DNA of 64,000 nucleotides from JAWKIW01 sp041394145 (GTDB lineage: Bacteria; Actinomycetota; Acidimicrobiia; Acidimicrobiales; Acidimicrobilacustridaceae). The stretch lies in contig JAWKIW010000006.1 in NCBI GenBank assembly GCA_041394145.1, positions 124,001 through 188,000 on the forward strand, given 5' to 3'. The notes beneath the pieces were generated by a model that made no database searches, was not told the origin of the DNA, and saw only the letters and a program-made list of their open reading frames with translations. Within the stretch, counting starts at the first letter, position 1. Every line of letters starts with the position of its first letter. Below are positions 8,946-16,683 of this stretch, one piece after another. Position numbers and translations under genes: made by a program.

Positions 8946-9773
8946 CCGGCCGCCACCGCGGCGGCCGGGGTCCGGCCCGGCCCGGTCGACGGCGCGCCGG
9001 ACGAGGGCGGCGAACTCGTCGGGGTGGGTGCTGTGGGCGGCATGGCCGGCTCCGTCGATCACGACCAGCTCCCCGAGGGGTGCGGCGGCGGCCAGGCGAT
9101 CGGCGGCCTCGCGGTGGTGGGCGTCGCCGACGCTCCCCCGCCCGGCCACCACGGGGAAGGGCAGCTGCGCAGCGTCGTCGAGCGCCTCGGTGGCCCGCAT
9201 CTCGCGCAGCTCGGTGAGCAGCGCCTCGCCCTCGGCCCGTCGTGCGTCCTTCGTGGCCCGTGGCAGCCGCTCCCACCGCTCGTCACCGATCATGCGTCGC
9301 AGGAACGCCTCGGCGGCGGCATCGGCGCCGTGGGCTCCGGCCGTCTCGACGGCCCGTGCCCCGGCCGAGGTCCGCGGCCACCACGGGGCCCACGGCATGG
9401 GTGACTCGTACGCCCCGACCGCCGGGACGAGGTCGGGCCGAGCGAGGGCGGCGAGGATGGCGAGCACCCCGCCGAAGCTGTGGCCCACCACCACCGCGGC
9501 GCGATCGTCGAGCACGGCCAGCAGATCGGCGACGTGGTCGGCCACCGTGCCGGCGCCGGCCTCGACCGACCGCCCGTAGCCCCGACGGTCGTAGCGCACG
9601 ACCTCGAGGTCGTCGAGGCGCCGGCCCACCTTCACGAACGAGGCACCTCGGTCCATCGAGCCGTGCACGAGCACGACGCGGTGGGTCGCGCCGTCGGTCG
9701 GATCACCAGTGGAGGGACGGTGCCGGCCGTAGACGGCGACGCCTCGCACGCGACGGGTGACGAGGTCGCTCAC
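8943..9773 (-). CDS. Alpha/beta hydrolase
   Basis: A 276-residue alpha/beta-hydrolase fold enzyme. The oxyanion segment VLVHGSMDRGAS is near residue 34, followed by YDRRGYGRS. The nucleophile elbow is VVGHSFGG, and the catalytic His lies in DGAGHAAHSTHPDEF. Substrate cannot be inferred; relatives include esterases, epoxide hydrolases and haloperoxidase-like proteins. GTG 9773 overlaps the stop of the phosphatase gene by four bases (GTGA), so the pair is coupled. Confidence 0.83.
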   Translation of the reverse strand: MSDLVTRRVRGVAVYGRHRPSTGDPTDGATHRVVLVHGSMDRGASFVKVGRRLDDLEVVRYDRRGYGRSVEAGAGTVADHVADLLAVLDDRAAVVVGHSFGGVLAILAALARPDLVPAVGAYESPMPWAPWWPRTSAGARAVETAGAHGADAAAEAFLRRMIGDERWERLPRATKDARRAEGEALLTELREMRATEALDDAAQLPFPVVAGRGSVGDAHHREAADRLAAAAPLGELVVIDGAGHAAHSTHPDEFAALVRRAVDRAGPDPGRRGGGR

Positions 9774-10381
9774 GACGCCGGCGCGGCGTCGACGGCGCGC
9801 AGGTGCGCGATCTCGTTGACGGTGCCGACCGAGCGCACGCCCTCGCGCGACACGAAGACCCGGGACACGCTCGTGTAGCCGGGGTCGAACCACAGGACGC
9901 GCTCTATGCCGAGCACGGCGCCCAGGTAGGCGTTGATCACACCGCCGTGACAGACCACTGCGACCTTGGCGCTCGGGTGTCGGGCGGCGACACCGTCCAG
10001 GGCGGCTACGACCCGGGCCACGAAGGCGACGGGGTCGACGCCGAGCGCCGCCCAGTCCCCGGTCGCCATGGCTCGCCACCACGGATGGTTGGTGGCCCGC
10101 AGCTCCTCGATGGGGATGTAGGCGTGGGCGTCGCGGTCCCACTCGGCGACCTCGTCCTCCACGACGGGCTCGAGGCCCTGCGCCCGGGCCAGTGGCGCTG
10201 CGGTCTGTCGGGCTCGGGCGAGAGGGCTGGTGTAGAGGGCGTCGAGGTGGCGCTCGTCGGCGAGCCAGGACGCCAGCGCCTCGGCCTGGCGGCGTCCGGT
10301 GCGGTCGAGATCGGGGTCGACCGGGCCCTCGGCGACCTCGATGCGCTCGGGGCGGGCGTGGCGGATGAGCAGCAGCTCCAC
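9770..10381 (-). CDS. Histidine phosphatase family protein (phosphoglycerate mutase-like)
   Basis: A 203-residue branch 1 histidine phosphatase. LLLIRHARPER is the catalytic RHG motif at the N-terminus. YTSPLARARQTAAPLA gives the second Arg, and VAVVCHGGVINAYLG carries the C-terminal His. Substrate is unknown; the family covers small-molecule phosphatases such as CobC and GpmB-like enzymes. GTG 10381 starts 22 bases after the acyl-CoA dehydrogenase stop, so the order in the operon is dehydrogenase, phosphatase, hydrolase. Confidence 0.85.
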   Translation of the reverse strand: MELLLIRHARPERIEVAEGPVDPDLDRTGRRQAEALASWLADERHLDALYTSPLARARQTAAPLARAQGLEPVVEDEVAEWDRDAHAYIPIEELRATNHPWWRAMATGDWAALGVDPVAFVARVVAALDGVAARHPSAKVAVVCHGGVINAYLGAVLGIERVLWFDPGYTSVSRVFVSREGVRSVGTVNEIAHLRAVDAAPAS

Positions 10382-10403
10382 GGTTGCTCCCGGTGCCGTC
10401 GCC

Positions 10404-11585
10404 TCAGCTGCGCGGCACGTCCTTCCACGGCAGGCTCTTGTCGACACGGACGTCACCCGGCAGACCGAGGACCCGCTCACCGAGGATGTTCTTCATGACC
10501 TCGGTCGTCCCACCCTCGATCGACTGGGCCCGCATCCGGAGGAAGCCCTTCTGCGGGCAGTCCCAGGCGAGGGCGTGGGTCGGCCGAGCCATGGCGTAGT
10601 CGGTGTAGAGCATCCCGCCGGCGCCGAGCAGCCCGACGGCGAAGCTCATCACCGCCTTGTTGTGCTCCGCCGACATGAGCTTGCCCACCGACCCCTCGGG
10701 TCCGGGCGTGCCCTTCGACCGGAGCTGCGCGGCCCGGATGTTGGTCAGGCGCAGCACCTCGGCCTCGATCCACAGGCGCGCCAGCTCGTCGCGAGCCACG
10801 GGGTCGCGCTGCTCGTCGCCGAGTCCGCGCCACACCTTCAGCGCCTCGCGGATCACCCCTCCTTCGCGCGCCGGGATGGCGCCGCCGATGGCGACCCGCT
10901 CGTTCATCAGCGTCGTGAGCGACACCCGCCAGCCCTCCCCGACCTCGCCGAGCCGCTCGGTGTCGGGGATCCGGACGTCGGAGAGGAACACCTCGTTGAA
11001 CTCGGCCTCGCCGGTCATCTGGCGCAGCGGGCGCACCTCGACCCCGGGGGCGTGCATGTCGACGACGAAGTAGGTCAGGCCCTTGTGCTTCGGCTGCTCG
11101 GGGTCGGTGCGGGCGATGATCATCCCCCACCGGGCCAGGTGGGCCAGGGTCGTCCACACCTTCTGCCCGTTCAGCACCCACTCGTCGCCGTCACGCACGG
11201 CGGAGGTGGCCAGCGACGCCACGTCCGAGCCGGCACCGGGCTCGCTGAAGAGCTGGCACCAGACCTCCTCGCCGGTGAACAGCGGGCGGAGGTAGCGGCG
11301 CCGTTGCTCGTCGGAGCCGTGGGTGACGACCGTCGGCGCTCCCATGCCGTGGCCGATCGGGTTCCGGGCGTAGGGGCTCGGCACCCCGGCAGCCAGCAGG
11401 CGCTCGTTCACGAGGCGCTGCAGCCCCGGGCTGAGCCCGAGCCCACCGGACCCCTCCGGGAAGTGCACCCAGGCGAGGCCCCGGTCGTACTGGGCACCGA
11501 GCAGCTCGGCGGCCGGTGTCGTGGCGGGGTCGTGCTCGGCCAGCAGCCGGTCGCACAACGCCAGCACCCGTGCGTCGTCGTCCAT
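10404..11585 (-). CDS. Acyl-CoA dehydrogenase
   Basis: FAD-dependent acyl-CoA dehydrogenase of 393 residues that would introduce an alpha-beta double bond into an acyl-CoA. QLFSEPGAGSDVASL and NGQKVWTT are the flavin and substrate binding segments of the middle domain. The C-terminus has the family ending SIEGGTTEVMKNILGERVLGLP. No catalytic Glu can be assigned confidently from motif alone. ATG 11585 follows a TAGGTT hexamer nine bases upstream, whose TAG is the stop codon of the preceding gene. Confidence 0.9.
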   Translation of the reverse strand: MDDDARVLALCDRLLAEHDPATTPAAELLGAQYDRGLAWVHFPEGSGGLGLSPGLQRLVNERLLAAGVPSPYARNPIGHGMGAPTVVTHGSDEQRRRYLRPLFTGEEVWCQLFSEPGAGSDVASLATSAVRDGDEWVLNGQKVWTTLAHLARWGMIIARTDPEQPKHKGLTYFVVDMHAPGVEVRPLRQMTGEAEFNEVFLSDVRIPDTERLGEVGEGWRVSLTTLMNERVAIGGAIPAREGGVIREALKVWRGLGDEQRDPVARDELARLWIEAEVLRLTNIRAAQLRSKGTPGPEGSVGKLMSAEHNKAVMSFAVGLLGAGGMLYTDYAMARPTHALAWDCPQKGFLRMRAQSIEGGTTEVMKNILGERVLGLPGDVRVDKSLPWKDVPRS

Positions 11586-11594
11586 CGGGGCCCG

Positions 11595-11600
11595 AACCTA
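11595..11600 (-). promoter_or_regulatory. -10-like hexamer TAGGTT, leaderless promoter for the acyl-CoA dehydrogenase
   Basis: Nine bases before ATG 11585. Its first three bases are the stop codon of the gene at 11598-12038. Confidence 0.45.
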
Positions 11601-12038
11601 CGAGGTGCCCGACGCAGCCCGCACATCGCGGTCGGGACGCTGCCAGACCAGCGTTCGACTGGGTGGGTCGAGCTGCAGGGCGTCGAGGAAGGCCGGCATC
11701 GGGAACCTCGGAAGGTGGGTCAGCGCCTCGAGCGCCCCGGAGTCCTCCAGTCGGTCGATCGGCACGAGCACGCCACGGGCCTCACCGTCGCCGATGACGA
11801 CCACCCCGCCGTAGGCGCCGTGCGGGCCCTTCTTCGCCGTCACCACCTCGACCTCGTCGACGTCGCTCCAGTCGACGCCCTCCTCCCGACCGTCGGCCAG
11901 GCGGCGCCGGACGCCGAACGCGTCGCACACCAGCTCCACCGTCGCGGCCCGGTCGGCGACCCGCCTCCCGTGGTTGCGCAGCACCGCCAGCAGCACGAAC
12001 AGCGGCGCCAGGAACAGCACCAGCACCCACGCGTTCAT
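11598..12038 (-). CDS. Membrane-anchored hypothetical protein
   Basis: A 146-residue protein with one N-terminal transmembrane helix (VLVLFLAPLFVLLAVL, ~5-20). A soluble beta-rich domain follows, with WSDVDEVEVVTAKKGPHG and VVIGDGEARGVLVPID, whose strand pattern recalls PH-like membrane domains. The resemblance is weak and I name no family. A GGGGGGAG tract lies just before ATG 12038. It is downstream of the flavin reductase at 12097-12678 on the same strand. Confidence 0.6.
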   Translation of the reverse strand: MNAWVLVLFLAPLFVLLAVLRNHGRRVADRAATVELVCDAFGVRRRLADGREEGVDWSDVDEVEVVTAKKGPHGAYGGVVVIGDGEARGVLVPIDRLEDSGALEALTHLPRFPMPAFLDALQLDPPSRTLVWQRPDRDVRAASGTS

Positions 12039-12096
12039 GTCTCCCCCCGAGCGGGCACCCCGCCGGCCGTGCCCTCGCCATCACCCTCCGCCACCA

Positions 12097-12678
12097 TCAC
12101 CCCTCCCCCCGATCCTCGAGCCGGGCCAGGAGCCGGTCGCGGACCGACTCCCCCGGCTCGCGGGCCTTGGCGCCGGTGACCCGCCACCCCAGCCGCGAGG
12201 AGTACAGCAGGGGCGGCTCTCCCAGCCGCCCCTCACCCGAGGCCGTCACCCGGGCGAAGAAGAGGTCGTGGTCGAGCGGGACGGGGGCGTACCCGTCGTG
12301 GCCGCCCAGCGCCGTGACCCGGTCGATCACGTCGCAGCGCAACCAGGCGATGCAGTCGGTCGCCACGGGGAGGCCGTCGGCGGTGGTCAGCAGCTCGGGT
12401 GCCAGCTGCCGGAACCGCCGCCCCGGGTAGGAGAAGTACTGGCCGGCCTCCACCTGGTCACCCGCCAGCAGCGACACCGTGAACCAGCCGGCCGCGACGA
12501 CGAGCCGATGGGTGTCGTGCTTCGGTGAGATCGACGCCACGACGATGGGCTCGTCGAAGGACACCTGGCACACCCAGTGCGACGTGTACGCCCGCGTGAC
12601 GCCCTCGTGGGTGCACGCCACCACCTGCACGCCCTTCATCATCTGCCCGAGGCAGCGCTTGATGTCCCGGTCGATCAC
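12097..12678 (-). CDS. Flavin reductase-like FMN-binding protein
   Basis: Second flavin reductase family member in the window (193 aa). MMKGVQVVACTHEGVTRAYTSHWVCQVSFDEPIVVASI matches the FMN-binding split barrel in overlapping parts. FTVSLLAGDQVEAGQYFSYPG and HDLFFARVTASGEG complete the fold. It differs clearly from the 7839-8405 protein, so this is not a recent duplication. GTG 12678 follows TACCAT by six bases. Reductase partner or substrate is unknown. Confidence 0.83.
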   Translation of the reverse strand: MIDRDIKRCLGQMMKGVQVVACTHEGVTRAYTSHWVCQVSFDEPIVVASISPKHDTHRLVVAAGWFTVSLLAGDQVEAGQYFSYPGRRFRQLAPELLTTADGLPVATDCIAWLRCDVIDRVTALGGHDGYAPVPLDHDLFFARVTASGEGRLGEPPLLYSSRLGWRVTGAKAREPGESVRDRLLARLEDRGEG

Positions 12679-12684
12679 GTGGCG

Positions 12685-12690
12685 ATGGTA
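12685..12690 (-). promoter_or_regulatory. -10-like hexamer TACCAT, leaderless promoter for the flavin reductase
   Basis: Six bases before GTG 12678. Confidence 0.5.
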
Positions 12691-12699
12691 GGGGGTCGG

Positions 12700-13485
12700 T
12701 CAGTTCAGCCGGGCCCGCAGCCGGTGGGCCGACGCCAGGTAGTCGGCGCCCAGCTCACCACCGAGGACGTCGGCCAGCTCCTCGTACTCGGCGGCGGCGT
12801 CGCGCAGCCGCCCCGTGGCGGCGAGGACGGATGCCAGCTCGGCCCGCTCCTCCACCGGCACGCCCGGCAGCAGGGTTCGCAGGCGCAGCGTCCAGGTGAG
12901 GGCATCGCGGTCGCCCGACGCCTGGTAGATCGCCCGCAGGTTGGCGAGCATGCGGGCGAGCACCGCGTGGGTCGCCACCGGGGCCAGGAAGGCATCGTCG
13001 AAGCGGGCGTCGTCACCCTGCACCGCGCGGAACCGGGCTTCGCACCCGGCCCGGTCGAGCATCGCCCCACCGGCGAACGGGTCGACGAACACGTCGGGGT
13101 CGACGCGGTCGCGCACCAGGAAGTGCCCGGGCATGGACACCCCGGCCAGCGGCACGCCCAGGCGCCGGCCGACGGCGATGGTGAGGACCGACAGCGTGAT
13201 CGGGATGCCGACCCGTCGGGTCACGACCTGGTTGAGGAACGAGTTGCGAGGGTCGTAGTAGTCGCGCCGGTTCCCGTGGAACCCGCAGTCGACGAAGAGG
13301 TGTCGCACCAGCGCATCCAGCGTCGGCGCGAAGCAGCGGTCGGCGAGGTCGTCGAGGCGGACCAGCTCCGACGCCACGTCGAGGTCCCGGTAGGCGTGGG
13401 CGGCGATCACCAGCGCCGACTCGTCGAGGGGCACCTCGGCCTCCGGGCGGTGCACGAGCTCGGCGAATCGAGCGGTGGGGTCCAT
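12700..13485 (-). CDS. SirB1 family transglutaminase-like protein with TPR-like tail
   Basis: A 261-residue protein matching the SirB1/transglutaminase-core-2 family. Diagnostic segments are YYDPRNSFLNQVVTRRVGIPITLSVL and VSMPGHFLVRD. In active transglutaminase folds the nucleophile Cys sits before a helix; here that position is unclear, so catalysis is doubtful. The C-terminal third (LRTLLPGVPVEERAEL...) looks like tetratricopeptide helices, as in other family members. ATG 13485 lies 8 bases after TACCCT. Function is unknown. Confidence 0.82.
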   Translation of the reverse strand: MDPTARFAELVHRPEAEVPLDESALVIAAHAYRDLDVASELVRLDDLADRCFAPTLDALVRHLFVDCGFHGNRRDYYDPRNSFLNQVVTRRVGIPITLSVLTIAVGRRLGVPLAGVSMPGHFLVRDRVDPDVFVDPFAGGAMLDRAGCEARFRAVQGDDARFDDAFLAPVATHAVLARMLANLRAIYQASGDRDALTWTLRLRTLLPGVPVEERAELASVLAATGRLRDAAAEYEELADVLGGELGADYLASAHRLRARLN

Positions 13486-13493
13486 CGCCGGCG

Positions 13494-13499
13494 AGGGTA
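13494..13499 (-). promoter_or_regulatory. -10-like hexamer TACCCT, leaderless promoter for the SirB1-like gene
   Basis: Eight bases before ATG 13485. Confidence 0.45.
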
Positions 13500-13547
13500 C
13501 CGGCCGGGCCCGGGGACCCGGCGGGTCGGGCGCGAGAGGCCGTGGGG

Positions 13548-13553
13548 TAGGGT
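13548..13553 (+). promoter_or_regulatory. -10-like hexamer TAGGGT for the acyl-CoA synthetase
   Basis: It lies ~45 bases upstream of the preferred GTG 13599. The message would carry a leader with a GAGGGG ribosome binding site. Confidence 0.35.
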
Positions 13554-13598
13554 CGCCGACGCCCGACGTCGGTGTCGGGCCAGCACGAGGGGGTGCCC

Positions 13599-15143
13599 GT
13601 GTTCCCAGCCGACTTCGCGGCCTCGACGCCCGACAAGGCCGCCTACGTGATGGCGGGCAGCGGTCGGGTCGTGACCTACGCCGAGCTCGACGCCGACGCC
13701 ATGCGCATCGCCCAGCTGTTCCGGTCGGCGGGCCTGCAGGTCGGCGACCACGTCGCCTTCTGCCTGGAGAACCACCCCGCCTTCTACAAGCTGGCCTGGG
13801 GCGCCACCTACGCCGGCCTGTACTACACCGCGATCAGCTCCCGGCTGACCGCCGAGGAGACCGAGTACATCGTCGACGACTGCGGCGCCAAGGTCTTCGT
13901 GACCTCCACCTACAAGGCCGACGTGGCCGCCGAGCTCGCGGATCGGTTGCCCGCGGTCACGATGCGCCTGATGATCGACGGCATCGTCGACGGGTACGAG
14001 CCCTTCGAGGACGCGGTCGCCGCGCAGCCCGCGCAGCCGCTGCCCGAGCCCCGCATCGCCGGCAAGGACATGCTCTACTCGTCGGGCACCACCGGTCGAC
14101 CAAAGGGCGTCAAGCCGGCGTTTCCGTCGGACGCCCTGGAGACCCCGACGACGGTGACGTTCCTCGGCGAGATGCTGCTCGGCTACCGCCCGGACATGGT
14201 CTACCTCTCACCCGCGCCGCTGTACCACGCCGCCCCGCTGCGGTTCTCGATGTCGGTGCACCAGGTGGGCGGCACCGTCGTCGTGATGGAGCACTTCGAC
14301 CCCGAGCAGCTCCTCCAGCTCGTCGAGCGCCACCACGTGACCCACACCCAGGTCGTGCCGACGATGTTCGTGCGCCTCCTCAAGCTCCCCGAGGAGGTGC
14401 GCTCGCGCTACGACGTGTCCAGCCTCGAGATGTGCGTGCACGCCGCCGCTCCGTGCCCCATCGCCGTGAAGGAGCAGATGATCGCCTGGTGGGGCCCGGT
14501 GATCCACGAGTACTACGCCGGCACCGAGGGCAACGGCTTCGTCTACACCAACTCCGCCGACTGGCTCGAGCACAAGGGCTCGGTGGGCCGGTCCCTCGTC
14601 GGGGTCATCCACATCGTGGACGAGGAGGGCAACGAGGTGCCGGTCGGCGAGGAGGGCACCATCTACTTCGAGAGCGAGGCCGAGTTCGAATACCACAACG
14701 ACCCCGACAAGACGGCGTCGTCCCGTCTCGGCAACGGATGGTCCACCCTCGGTGACGTGGGCCGACTCGACGAGGACGGGTTCTTGTACCTGACCGACCG
14801 CAAGGCCTACATGATCATCACCGGTGGCGTGAACGTGTACCCGCAGGAGGCCGAGAACGTGCTGGCCATGCACCCGGCCGTCTACGACGTGGCCGTGATC
14901 GGGGTCCCCAACGAGGACTTCGGCGAGGAGGTCAAGGCCGTGGTCCAGCTGGCCGACGTCACCGAGGGATCGGCCGACCTCGAGCGCGACCTCATCGCGT
15001 TCTGCCGGGAGCACCTCGCCGACGTGAAGTGCCCGCGCTCGGTCGACTTCGTCGACGAGCTGCCGCGGCACCCCACCGGCAAGCTGTACAAGCGCCTGCT
15101 GAAGGACCAGTACTGGGCCGGCCACCAGAGCCGCATCATCTAG
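13599..15143 (+). CDS. Acyl-CoA synthetase (FadD-like, AMP-forming)
   Basis: ANL-superfamily ligase of about 514 residues that would activate a fatty or aromatic acid to its CoA thioester. The P-loop-like LYSSGTTGRPKGV is at ~165-177. YYAGTEGNGFVYTN is the adenine motif, GDVGRLDEDGFLYLTDRKAYMI the ribose-binding and hinge region, and PRHPTGKLYKR carries the C-terminal catalytic Lys. I prefer GTG 13599 because GAGGGG sits six bases before it; GTG 13593 and 13572 are in frame. It overlaps the next gene by one base. Chain length is unknown. Confidence 0.9.
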   Translation: MFPADFAASTPDKAAYVMAGSGRVVTYAELDADAMRIAQLFRSAGLQVGDHVAFCLENHPAFYKLAWGATYAGLYYTAISSRLTAEETEYIVDDCGAKVFVTSTYKADVAAELADRLPAVTMRLMIDGIVDGYEPFEDAVAAQPAQPLPEPRIAGKDMLYSSGTTGRPKGVKPAFPSDALETPTTVTFLGEMLLGYRPDMVYLSPAPLYHAAPLRFSMSVHQVGGTVVVMEHFDPEQLLQLVERHHVTHTQVVPTMFVRLLKLPEEVRSRYDVSSLEMCVHAAAPCPIAVKEQMIAWWGPVIHEYYAGTEGNGFVYTNSADWLEHKGSVGRSLVGVIHIVDEEGNEVPVGEEGTIYFESEAEFEYHNDPDKTASSRLGNGWSTLGDVGRLDEDGFLYLTDRKAYMIITGGVNVYPQEAENVLAMHPAVYDVAVIGVPNEDFGEEVKAVVQLADVTEGSADLERDLIAFCREHLADVKCPRSVDFVDELPRHPTGKLYKRLLKDQYWAGHQSRII

Positions 15144-15934
15144 TGGGCCGGCCCCCGACGCCTCGGCACCCGTTCCTGGAGTGGCCCGCGCCCATCCCGT
15201 TCGCCCACCGCGGCGGGGCCGGCGACTGGCCCGAGAACACCATGCCCGCCTTCGAGGGCGCAGTGGCGCTCGGGTACCGCTACGTCGAGACCGACGTCCA
15301 CGTCACCGCCGACGGGGTGCTGGTGGCCTTCCACGACGAACGCCTCGATCGGGTCACCGACCGCTCCGGGCTGATCCGGGAGCTGCCGTGGACCGAGGTC
15401 GCCGCCGCCCGCGTCGACGGCCGCGAACCGATCCCCCGCTTCGACGAGCTGCTGGACGCGTTCCCCGACCTGCGCATCAACGTCGACCCGAAGCACGACA
15501 GCGCCGTGGAAGCGCTCGCCAGGGTCATCGCCCGCGCCGGGGCGCTGCACCGGGTGTGCGTCGGGTCGTTCTCCGACCGCCGCCTGGCGCGGCTGCGGGC
15601 GATGCTCGGTCCCGGGCTGGCGACGTCGCTCGGCCCCGCCGGGGTCGCCCGGCTGCGGGCCGCCAGCGTCGGGCTGCCGACCGGCCGGTTCCCGGCCGAC
15701 TGCGTCCAGGTGCCGACGAGGGCCCGCAACGTCACGATCGTCGACGAGCGCTTCGTGCGCGCCGCGCACGGGCGCGGGCTGGCGGTGCACGTGTGGACCA
15801 TCGACGAGCGCGCCGAGATGGAGCGCCTCCTCGATCTCGGCGTCGACGGCGTCATGACCGACCGGCCGGCGGTGCTGCGTGAGGTGCTGACCGGGCGCGG
15901 GGCGTGGCACGGTCCCCGGCCCGACGATCGCTGA
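15143..15934 (+). CDS. Glycerophosphodiester phosphodiesterase
   Basis: GDPD family TIM barrel of 263 residues that cleaves glycerophosphodiesters to glycerol 3-phosphate and an alcohol. FAHRGGAGDWPENTMPAF supplies the catalytic His and the Glu of PENT. ETDVHVTADGVLVAFHD provides the metal-binding Glu and Asp and the second His. AVHVWTIDERAEMERLLDLGVDGVMTDRP is the usual C-terminal barrel end. No signal peptide, so a cytoplasmic enzyme. GTG 15143 shares one base with the stop of the acyl-CoA synthetase, suggesting coupled lipid-salvage functions. Confidence 0.9.
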   Translation: MGRPPTPRHPFLEWPAPIPFAHRGGAGDWPENTMPAFEGAVALGYRYVETDVHVTADGVLVAFHDERLDRVTDRSGLIRELPWTEVAAARVDGREPIPRFDELLDAFPDLRINVDPKHDSAVEALARVIARAGALHRVCVGSFSDRRLARLRAMLGPGLATSLGPAGVARLRAASVGLPTGRFPADCVQVPTRARNVTIVDERFVRAAHGRGLAVHVWTIDERAEMERLLDLGVDGVMTDRPAVLREVLTGRGAWHGPRPDDR

Positions 15935-15949
15935 CGGTCCCACCACGCT

Positions 15950-15969
15950 CGGGGCCCCGAGGGGCCCCG
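15950..15969. terminator. GC-rich hairpin between converging genes
   Basis: A perfect 9-bp inverted repeat CGGGGCCCC / GGGGCCCCG with a 2-base loop, 16 bases after the phosphodiesterase stop and 40 bases before the stop of the converging LPVTG gene. There is no T-tract, so it may act in both directions without a classic intrinsic tail. Confidence 0.55.
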
Positions 15970-16008
15970 ACGAGAGCAGGTGGTCCGGCGGGTGCGACCC
16001 GCCGCGGC

Positions 16009-16650
16009 TCAGGAGGTGCTGCGGCTGCGGCGGGCGCCGTAGACGGCGGCGGCACCGAGCACGATCAGGCCGGCGCCGATGCCGATGAGCCGGCCGCTGT
16101 CCGAGCCCGTCACCGGCAGGCTGCCGCCGGTCGTGGTGCCGGTGATGACCGTCGTGACAGGCGCAGCCGTGGTGTCGGAGCCGCAGGCCACGACCGTCAC
16201 GGGCACCACCTTGGAGATGTCGTTGCCGAACATGTCCTGTCCGCTCACCACCGCGTTGGCCGGTCCGAGCGGGAAGGACCCGGGCACCGGGAAGGTGGCC
16301 GTGCCGCCCGCCGTCGTGGCGCTCACCGAGATCGGACCCAGCGGGCTGGACGTGCCGTTGGACTCCAGGACGGCGTTGGCGGTCGAGGAGGGCAGGTAGC
16401 CGCTGACCGTGACGGTCACCTGCTCACAGGTGCTCACCGTCGCCGGCGAGACCTCGACGCTGGGGCCGGCGCTGCAGGCCAGGTAGAGGGCGAGGTCGCC
16501 CGACAGGTAGCCGGAGCAGTCGGTCGGCGGCGCCCCCTGCGCCGGGGCGGCACCTGCGGCCGGTGACCCGACCATCGCGCCCAGGCCGGCAGCCCACAGC
16601 AGGGCCACCACCGCTACACCGATCCGCAATCGAGATCTCCGCACCGTCAC
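16009..16650 (-). CDS. LPXTG-anchored surface protein
   Basis: A 213-residue secreted protein. The N-terminus has basic residues, a hydrophobic core (VAVVALLWAAGLGAMV) and an AGAAPA cleavage-type site near residue 35. The body is a threonine/serine-rich beta domain (VEVSPATVSTCEQVTVTVSGY), with four cysteines outside the signal. The C-terminus has LPVTG (~178-182), a hydrophobic helix and an RRSRS tail, the layout recognised by sortase. No sortase gene lies in this window. A TAGCGT hexamer and a GGGAGAGG ribosome binding site support GTG 16650. Function is unknown. Confidence 0.8.
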   Translation of the reverse strand: MTVRRSRLRIGVAVVALLWAAGLGAMVGSPAAGAAPAQGAPPTDCSGYLSGDLALYLACSAGPSVEVSPATVSTCEQVTVTVSGYLPSSTANAVLESNGTSSPLGPISVSATTAGGTATFPVPGSFPLGPANAVVSGQDMFGNDISKVVPVTVVACGSDTTAAPVTTVITGTTTGGSLPVTGSDSGRLIGIGAGLIVLGAAAVYGARRSRSTS

Positions 16651-16683
16651 GCCTCTTCCTCTCCCCCGGGCTCCAACCTGGCG

